Below the pieces are notes generated by a model. That model saw only the letters and a program-made list of their open reading frames with translations. It made no database searches and had not been told where the DNA came from. A stretch of DNA of 35,895 nt from a virus. Numbering within the stretch: position 1 is the first letter of the stretch; the number at the start of each line of letters is the position of its first letter. The stretch lies in IMG/VR virus record IMGVR_UViG_3300010370_000106, positions 1-35,895 of that record. One strand, 5' to 3'. Both the position numbers and the translations under genes were made by a program. This document shows positions 31,543-35,895 of this stretch, piece by piece.

Positions 31543-33599
31543 TATACGATTTCTAATGTGGTAACAATTGCCAATGGATCTTCTTCATCTATCGTAATGA
31601 TAGTGTTTTTAGCTGTGCTAATAATACCTTTTTCAGATTCAAACGAAAGACGAATGAATCCATCAGGCGCAGATACACTCAAAATGCGAATATCAGTTAT
31701 TGCCACAACTCCATTATCATAATCAATTGTACCAGCATTTGAATTGACAATTTGTTTTTGTGAAAAATCATCGTAATAAACTGTCTGTAATGAACCTGTT
31801 CGTGCATCAATAATAGCTTCTGCTGTTGCACCAAAACCATTACCACCTGTGATTGATACAGTAGCACGTGTATAATTGATACCGCGATTTGTAATTGTTA
31901 CATTTTGCAATGTGCCGTTTACAATTGTTGCTGTTGCAGTAGCGCCTGTTCCGTCGCCTGTAATAGTAACAGTTGGTGCTGATGTATAATTCTGTCCAGG
32001 ATTCAAAATACGAATTGATGCAATGCCTGTATAAGACTGCGGCAACTCTTCAAAGAAAATTTCTCTTTGTGTTCCAGTTGAATCAAAAACAACAAACTGT
32101 GTTGATGTCATTTTGTTTGTGACTGTTCCACGATGTAAAGGAACATTGAAATTTATTGTATACGGAGTTGATGAACCTAAAGATGGTTTGAATCTCTTTT
32201 GAACACGAACAACAACTTCCGAACCAATAATCGTATTTGTATCAACAGCATCAACTGCATCTTGTGCCTTTGATAAAACAAAAGTTGACTCAAACTTGTC
32301 AAGATTATTGTCCTTGTATTCCAAGATAGCAGACAGTACATTATTTTTTAGTTCATCTCCAGTCAATATCGTTTTCTTAGGATTATACAAGACATTTGAA
32401 TTTATCAACAAGTAAAGATATTCTGGATCACGAATAATTGTGTTGACTGCAACAATCGCTTTTGGTTTGATTATGTCATCAATAATTTTTTGTTTCTCAA
32501 CATCTGAGACATAGTAGCCTGTTTTAGGTTGCATTGAAACAAAAACTGTACCAAAAACAGGGGGGTTTTCATTTTCACCACCCCAAACAGAAATAGAGTT
32601 GATTGTTGGATAATTCTTTTTGATATATGCAGCATAATCTGAATATGTAACTAATCTGTTTTGAGTAGTGAATTGAACAGGAGCGGAAAACTTGATCTCA
32701 TCAATACTTTCTTTTTCTGCACCACCTGAAGCCGGACTTACTGGATCAACAGCAAATTCAATTTCTGCATCATTCAGAGAATCAACTAAAGATTCAGTTA
32801 TAACAAAATTATTTGCTCTGTTTGCCAACTCACCGTTTGTTGTGAGATATTCAATTGTAATAACAGAACCATCTTCTAGTTTTTTTCCTATTTTATTATC
32901 ACCAAAATAAATTTGATATTCTTCGGATAGAGACTCTTGTAGGAAAAATACTTCAGATTGAGAAGTTGTATTACTTGAATCAGTCGCTAAAAGATAAACG
33001 GAAACTTGTGTGTTTGATGCACTCGGCTGAACAGAAACTCTAATCGTTGATGTATCAATTGATGTGTCAGGAAGCAAAAATACTTGTTTTGGATTTTGCG
33101 CTTCACTGTGAACATACAAATAATTTACAAGTGTACCCTCATAGATAGGTAAGTTTATAAAAGTATAGTCTGTATTAGATTTCGTTACCGTTGTGTCTTC
33201 TAAAGTAACGAAATTGTAGCTGACACCATCAACATCTTCTGAGAAGAATGTATATCCTTTAGGTATAGTTAAAGTTCCTGCTGTATTTGTAGTTGTGTTT
33301 CCTGTGAAATTGATAAACGCTCTTGCTGCTTTACGGGAATAAGGAACATATCCTAAAGATTTTGCGTGAGAGACAACCGAATTACGAAGCAAAGCTGTAT
33401 CCATAAAAGCTTCGTTTGCAACCATATTCAAATAATATGCTTGATAGTGCGTATTGTATGCAAGAATATCAAGCAGAACGCTCAGACCAGAACCCTCAAA
33501 ATTATAATCAGTAAACTCCGACTGTTGACTTAAAAAGTCTTTTAAATTTTCTTTGATCGTATCAAAGTCAAGTTCGGTTACTCGTAAACGATCTACCAT
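31542..33599 (-). CDS. gp6: Baseplate wedge protein gp6
   Basis: T4-like baseplate wedge protein gp6 (685 aa; T4 gp6 is about 660), which forms the ring around the hub with gp7 and gp53. The N-terminal 120 residues match the family: VTELDFDTIKENLKDFLSQQ, FTDYNFEGSGLSVLLDILAY, NTHYQAYYLNMVANEAFMDT, ALLRNSVVSHAKSLGYVPYS. The central part has SRKAARAFINF, VSPASGGAEKESIDEIKFSA, QNRLVTYSDYAAYIKKNYPT and PVFGTVFVSMQPK. Residues about 525-605 hold two units of the NPGQNYTSAPTVTITGDGTG / NRGINYTRATVSITGGNGFG type that also occur in neighbouring baseplate proteins. It starts 1 nt after gp25 with AGAGAG as a weak Shine-Dalgarno. Confidence 0.92.
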   Translation of the reverse strand: MVDRLRVTELDFDTIKENLKDFLSQQSEFTDYNFEGSGLSVLLDILAYNTHYQAYYLNMVANEAFMDTALLRNSVVSHAKSLGYVPYSRKAARAFINFTGNTTTNTAGTLTIPKGYTFFSEDVDGVSYNFVTLEDTTVTKSNTDYTFINLPIYEGTLVNYLYVHSEAQNPKQVFLLPDTSIDTSTIRVSVQPSASNTQVSVYLLATDSSNTTSQSEVFFLQESLSEEYQIYFGDNKIGKKLEDGSVITIEYLTTNGELANRANNFVITESLVDSLNDAEIEFAVDPVSPASGGAEKESIDEIKFSAPVQFTTQNRLVTYSDYAAYIKKNYPTINSISVWGGENENPPVFGTVFVSMQPKTGYYVSDVEKQKIIDDIIKPKAIVAVNTIIRDPEYLYLLINSNVLYNPKKTILTGDELKNNVLSAILEYKDNNLDKFESTFVLSKAQDAVDAVDTNTIIGSEVVVRVQKRFKPSLGSSTPYTINFNVPLHRGTVTNKMTSTQFVVFDSTGTQREIFFEELPQSYTGIASIRILNPGQNYTSAPTVTITGDGTGATATATIVNGTLQNVTITNRGINYTRATVSITGGNGFGATAEAIIDARTGSLQTVYYDDFSQKQIVNSNAGTIDYDNGVVAITDIRILSVSAPDGFIRLSFESEKGIISTAKNTIITIDEEDPLAIVTTLEIV

Positions 33600-33600
33600 T

Positions 33601-34023
33601 TTATCTAATTCTCTCTAGAAAAAAATTGATTGTAATTGTGTCTTGGCTGTTCAGTATATAAAATGTTAATTTAACATTATAACGATTTTCATCTGGTATT
33701 GGATCAGCAATAATCTCAGTAACAGAAACTCTAGGTTCATAATTTGCTATGACTTCTGTTATTGCTCTCTCAAGGTGAGTTGATGTAATTTCATCAAGCG
33801 GCTCAAACAAAAGGGCCCTGACATTACTTCCAAAATTTGGATTGAAAGGCTTTTCATAAAAGTTTGTAAAAACAAGATTTTTAACTGAATTTATTACAGC
33901 ATACTCATTTAGATGCTTAGTCACATCTTTTTTTACAGGATGAACATTAAATCTTAAATCCAAGTCCCTGTAAGTTACATTCGTTGGAATTAATGGGTTA
34001 TTTTGTACAATTATTGATGCCAT
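33601..34023 (-). CDS. gp25: Baseplate wedge protein gp25
   Basis: T4-like gp25 (140 aa; T4 gp25 is 132), the wedge component that starts sheath assembly around the tube. It has the GPW/gp25 family layout: YRDLDLRFNVHPVKKDVTKH (about 18-37), VKNLVFTNFYEKPFNPNFGS, NVRALLFEPLD, and the signature EPR at residues 96-98 within NYEPRVSVTEI, then YNVKLTFYILNSQDTITINF. It lies between the gp5-like spike and gp6, the same gp5-gp25-gp6 order as in many aquatic T4-like phages. There is no Shine-Dalgarno; an ATAAATA box lies just upstream. Confidence 0.94.
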   Translation of the reverse strand: MASIIVQNNPLIPTNVTYRDLDLRFNVHPVKKDVTKHLNEYAVINSVKNLVFTNFYEKPFNPNFGSNVRALLFEPLDEITSTHLERAITEVIANYEPRVSVTEIIADPIPDENRYNVKLTFYILNSQDTITINFFLERIR

Positions 34024-34027
34024 GTCT

Positions 34028-34034
34028 TATTTAT
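34028..34034 (-). promoter_or_regulatory. ATAAATA box immediately upstream of gp25
   Basis: The minus strand reads TGAGATAAATAAGAC directly before the gp25 ATG at 34023. The box begins just after the gp5 stop codon and ends four nt short of the ATG. Confidence 0.3.
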
Positions 34035-34035
34035 C

Positions 34036-34959
34036 TCAGTTTCCGATGAACACTGTGCCAGAGCTGCCTATGATAGGCTGATTTCCAATAGTATCATCAT
34101 TCTGAACCAAGTCGCCTTTTCTAGCGGCTCCGTTTGTTCCTTGATTCAGATTGATTGTTTTACCGTTTATTTTTATGTCGCCAGTAACATTCAAATTATA
34201 ATTACCGTCAACGTAAATTTGAACGTCACCCTGAACATAGATTGCATCATCTCCGGCAACTACTGTGTATTTGTCTTTTTGAATTCTTTCTGAACGTGAG
34301 CCATCTGGTCCCCATTCTGTGTATGAACCTGAGCGGTGATAGATGTGTACACGCTCTGCATCTTTTGTATCATCAAATTCTAACGCATGACCTGATTCTG
34401 ATTCATAAACATTGTTGTATGGATACTGTGCTTTATAGTACGACTCTGGTTCAACTTTATTTGCTTTGTTAGCCTTTTTATTCTTTACAATCTCAGATGG
34501 ATATTTGGCATCGTTCCTTGCAAGTCTTGACGTTGTAGGTTCATCTAGTTTTCTTGGATAAGGAGTTGCTTTTTCATCAGGTTTTACTGGAGCAGATTTC
34601 AACTGTGCTTCTTTTCTTTGATCGTTGAAACCTTTTTGAGAATCAGCACTCTTTAGTGGTATCTTAGGAAAAACGCCAACCATAACAGGCTCTTGACCAT
34701 TTTGTCCATCTTTAAAAAAACCAAACACCATATCACCTTCACGTGGTGTATGCATGTTAGCAAAAGTTAACGGAACAATTGTTTCTGCCCAAGGTAAATC
34801 TTTTGTTTGTAAACCTAGTTTATTTTCGGTGTGCCAGCCAACACAACGAACACGGCAACGACCCAACTTGAGTGGATCGTTACGGTCTTCTACAACACCG
34901 ATGAACCAATAAAAACCATCTTTACCAATAAAACTATTTGTTTTTTGTGAGTTTATCAT
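34036..34959 (-). CDS. gp5: Gp5-like baseplate spike: OB-fold plus PAAR-like end, no lysozyme
   Basis: Central spike of the baseplate hub (307 aa). Residues about 10-100 are a gp5 OB-fold: GKDGFYWFIGVVEDRNDPLK, LGRCRVRCVGWHTENK, LPWAETIVPLTFANMHTPRE, GDMVFGFFKDGQNGQEPVMV, GVFP. A Lys-rich linker (about 103-175) stands where T4 gp5 has its lysozyme domain; no lysozyme sequence is visible. Residues about 178-270 form a VgrG/gp5-C-like beta region: YESESGHALEFDDTKDAERV, HIYHRSGSYTEWGPDGS, AIYVQGDVQIYVDGNYNLNV. The last 33 residues contain GAARKGD and IIGSSGTVFIGN, closely resembling the ARxGD...GSxxVFI core of PAAR spike-tip proteins. It follows the hub gene by 5 nt. Confidence 0.85.
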   Translation of the reverse strand: MINSQKTNSFIGKDGFYWFIGVVEDRNDPLKLGRCRVRCVGWHTENKLGLQTKDLPWAETIVPLTFANMHTPREGDMVFGFFKDGQNGQEPVMVGVFPKIPLKSADSQKGFNDQRKEAQLKSAPVKPDEKATPYPRKLDEPTTSRLARNDAKYPSEIVKNKKANKANKVEPESYYKAQYPYNNVYESESGHALEFDDTKDAERVHIYHRSGSYTEWGPDGSRSERIQKDKYTVVAGDDAIYVQGDVQIYVDGNYNLNVTGDIKINGKTINLNQGTNGAARKGDLVQNDDTIGNQPIIGSSGTVFIGN

Positions 34960-34964
34960 AATGA

Positions 34965-35895
34965 TTACGAAGTTTTCTTACGTGCCAATGCATCTTGTTG
35001 TGAAGTTCCTGTCATCTTTCTTTTATCTGTTGTAGAATCCGTCATGACTTCTATAGTCGTGGTATGTCTGTTAAGGGCCAAAGTGTGTCGTGTTGCAGTA
35101 ATAATATATTTTCCATTCAACGACTCATCTTTTCTCGTATCGTTCGGAGATTTTACTGCAAACGGAGCAACATCAAGATTTACCATTTTTCCAGAAGTGA
35201 GTGAAAAATTACCAGGCATGGCAACTTTTAATTTTCTTGAAGCTAAATTTGAAAGAATAAATTTTCTTTGTGTGATTATTTTTTCATAACTTTCATTGAA
35301 GTTAATTGAACCTGGAGAATTCTCTTTTATATAATTACTCTTTGTTCGTCCATCTATTCTAGAATATACAGATTTATTTGAATCATATGAATTTAGTAAA
35401 CTTGTACCGTTTACGTTTGTCATATTAGTTGACAATGGATTTTTATTAGCATGTTGTGATTTTGAATAAACATCATCAAAAGTGTTTTGTTTTACTCCAA
35501 CAAATCCTGTTGATGTGTCAAAACCAACTAGAGAACTTGAAAAAACACCACTTTGTATTTTATCCACAATATCAGTTTGCGATAGTATTTCAATTCCTTT
35601 TGCCATGAACATTTCAGTTTCTGGAGTCTCACGTGTCAGATTTTTTGAACCAAATTTTATTGGTTGAGGTAACACTTCTTTTTGAGATAGAAGAGTGGAT
35701 AATCTGACGAAATTCATACTTGTATTATCAGAGTAAAAAACAAAATCAGGAATTTGATTTATACCTATGGCTCTTTTTGCACACCACTCAACGGCTTGTA
35801 ATGGGTTCAAATTAGGCACAACAATCTTTCTTTCACCAAAAGATTTTTCAACATTTAGTGTTTGTTTTGTTTTTAGAACATCTGATAAAATAAGA
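34965..35895 (-). CDS. Gp27-like baseplate hub protein (partial, 5' end outside window)
   Basis: The frame is open to the window edge (309 residues visible), so the true start lies beyond 35895; a GTG at 35819 is internal because in-frame codons continue upstream without a stop. The C-terminal third has MPGNFSLTSGKMVNLDVAPF and DESLNGKYIITATRHTLALN, then RHTTTIEVMTDSTTDKRKM. The 'sGk.v.l......sLnGkYiItatrHtl....y.t..ev..Ds' pattern is shared by gp27, gpD and VgrG hub proteins that sit between the tail tube and the spike. NPLQAVEWCAKRAI near the visible start fits the hub N-terminal half. Position directly before the gp5-like spike supports this. T4 gp27 is about 391 aa. Partnership with gp5 is inferred. 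Confidence 0.72.
   Translation of the reverse strand, partial: LILSDVLKTKQTLNVEKSFGERKIVVPNLNPLQAVEWCAKRAIGINQIPDFVFYSDNTSMNFVRLSTLLSQKEVLPQPIKFGSKNLTRETPETEMFMAKGIEILSQTDIVDKIQSGVFSSSLVGFDTSTGFVGVKQNTFDDVYSKSQHANKNPLSTNMTNVNGTSLLNSYDSNKSVYSRIDGRTKSNYIKENSPGSINFNESYEKIITQRKFILSNLASRKLKVAMPGNFSLTSGKMVNLDVAPFAVKSPNDTRKDESLNGKYIITATRHTLALNRHTTTIEVMTDSTTDKRKMTGTSQQDALARKKTS

Noticed and set aside
34137-34650. A lysozyme domain in the gp5-like spike
   Set aside because: The segment after the OB-fold is a Lys/Pro/Asp-rich linker with no lysozyme-like motif, and the protein is only 307 aa against about 575 in T4.
35817-35819. GTG at 35819 as the start of the hub gene
   Set aside because: The same frame continues without a stop to the window edge through 25 plausible residues, and there is no Shine-Dalgarno before the GTG.

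Overview
The window is a late structural region of a T4-like contractile-tail bacteriophage. Every supported gene lies on the minus strand, so transcription runs from high to low coordinates. The evidence is a run of recognisable T4-family proteins: a gp5-like spike, gp25, gp6 and gp8 baseplate wedge proteins, a large protein opening with the DUF4815-type N-terminus seen in marine T4-like phages, and the neck proteins gp13 and gp14. The AT-rich sequence, the AN-x-A-F heptad fibre proteins and the gene styles resemble T4-like phages of aquatic bacteria (cyanophage or pelagiphage relatives, or uncultured freshwater phages). The host cannot be named from this window.

Layout in transcription order. 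(1) 35895-33601: the 3' part of a gp27-like hub gene, a gp5-like spike without lysozyme but with a PAAR-like C-terminal end, and gp25. (2) 33599-19171: wedge and baseplate-periphery genes, namely gp6, an 886-aa protein in the gp7 position, a 593-aa heptad-repeat fibre, gp8, a 2009-aa DUF4815-type protein and a small coiled-coil protein. (3) 19181-8486: a roughly 10.7-kb adhesin region of short fibre and receptor-binding modules mixed with four or five small chaperone-like genes. Most of its mini-operons start with a T4-late-promoter-like (T/C/A)(A/T)AAATA box, and it ends in a strong intrinsic terminator at 8436-8460. (4) 8382-1604: two small virion proteins and a 2057-aa heptad-repeat fibre. 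(5) 1584-1: neck genes gp13 and gp14, the latter cut by the window edge.

Together these genes build the baseplate hub, the wedges, several fibre or adhesin types and the neck. The adhesin region has the most accessory character. It holds three paralogues sharing one C-terminal module, a LamG/SPRY-like multidomain adhesin, GC-rich islands in an otherwise AT-rich genome, several TTG-started genes, and one 57-aa gene. Two small beta-rich modules (GTGTKF type and GSGY/GSGA type) recur across otherwise unrelated baseplate proteins, and the first is also inserted into neck protein gp13.

There is no gene-free stretch longer than about 110 bases. I found no tRNA, CRISPR, transposase, integrase, reverse transcriptase or homing endonuclease.
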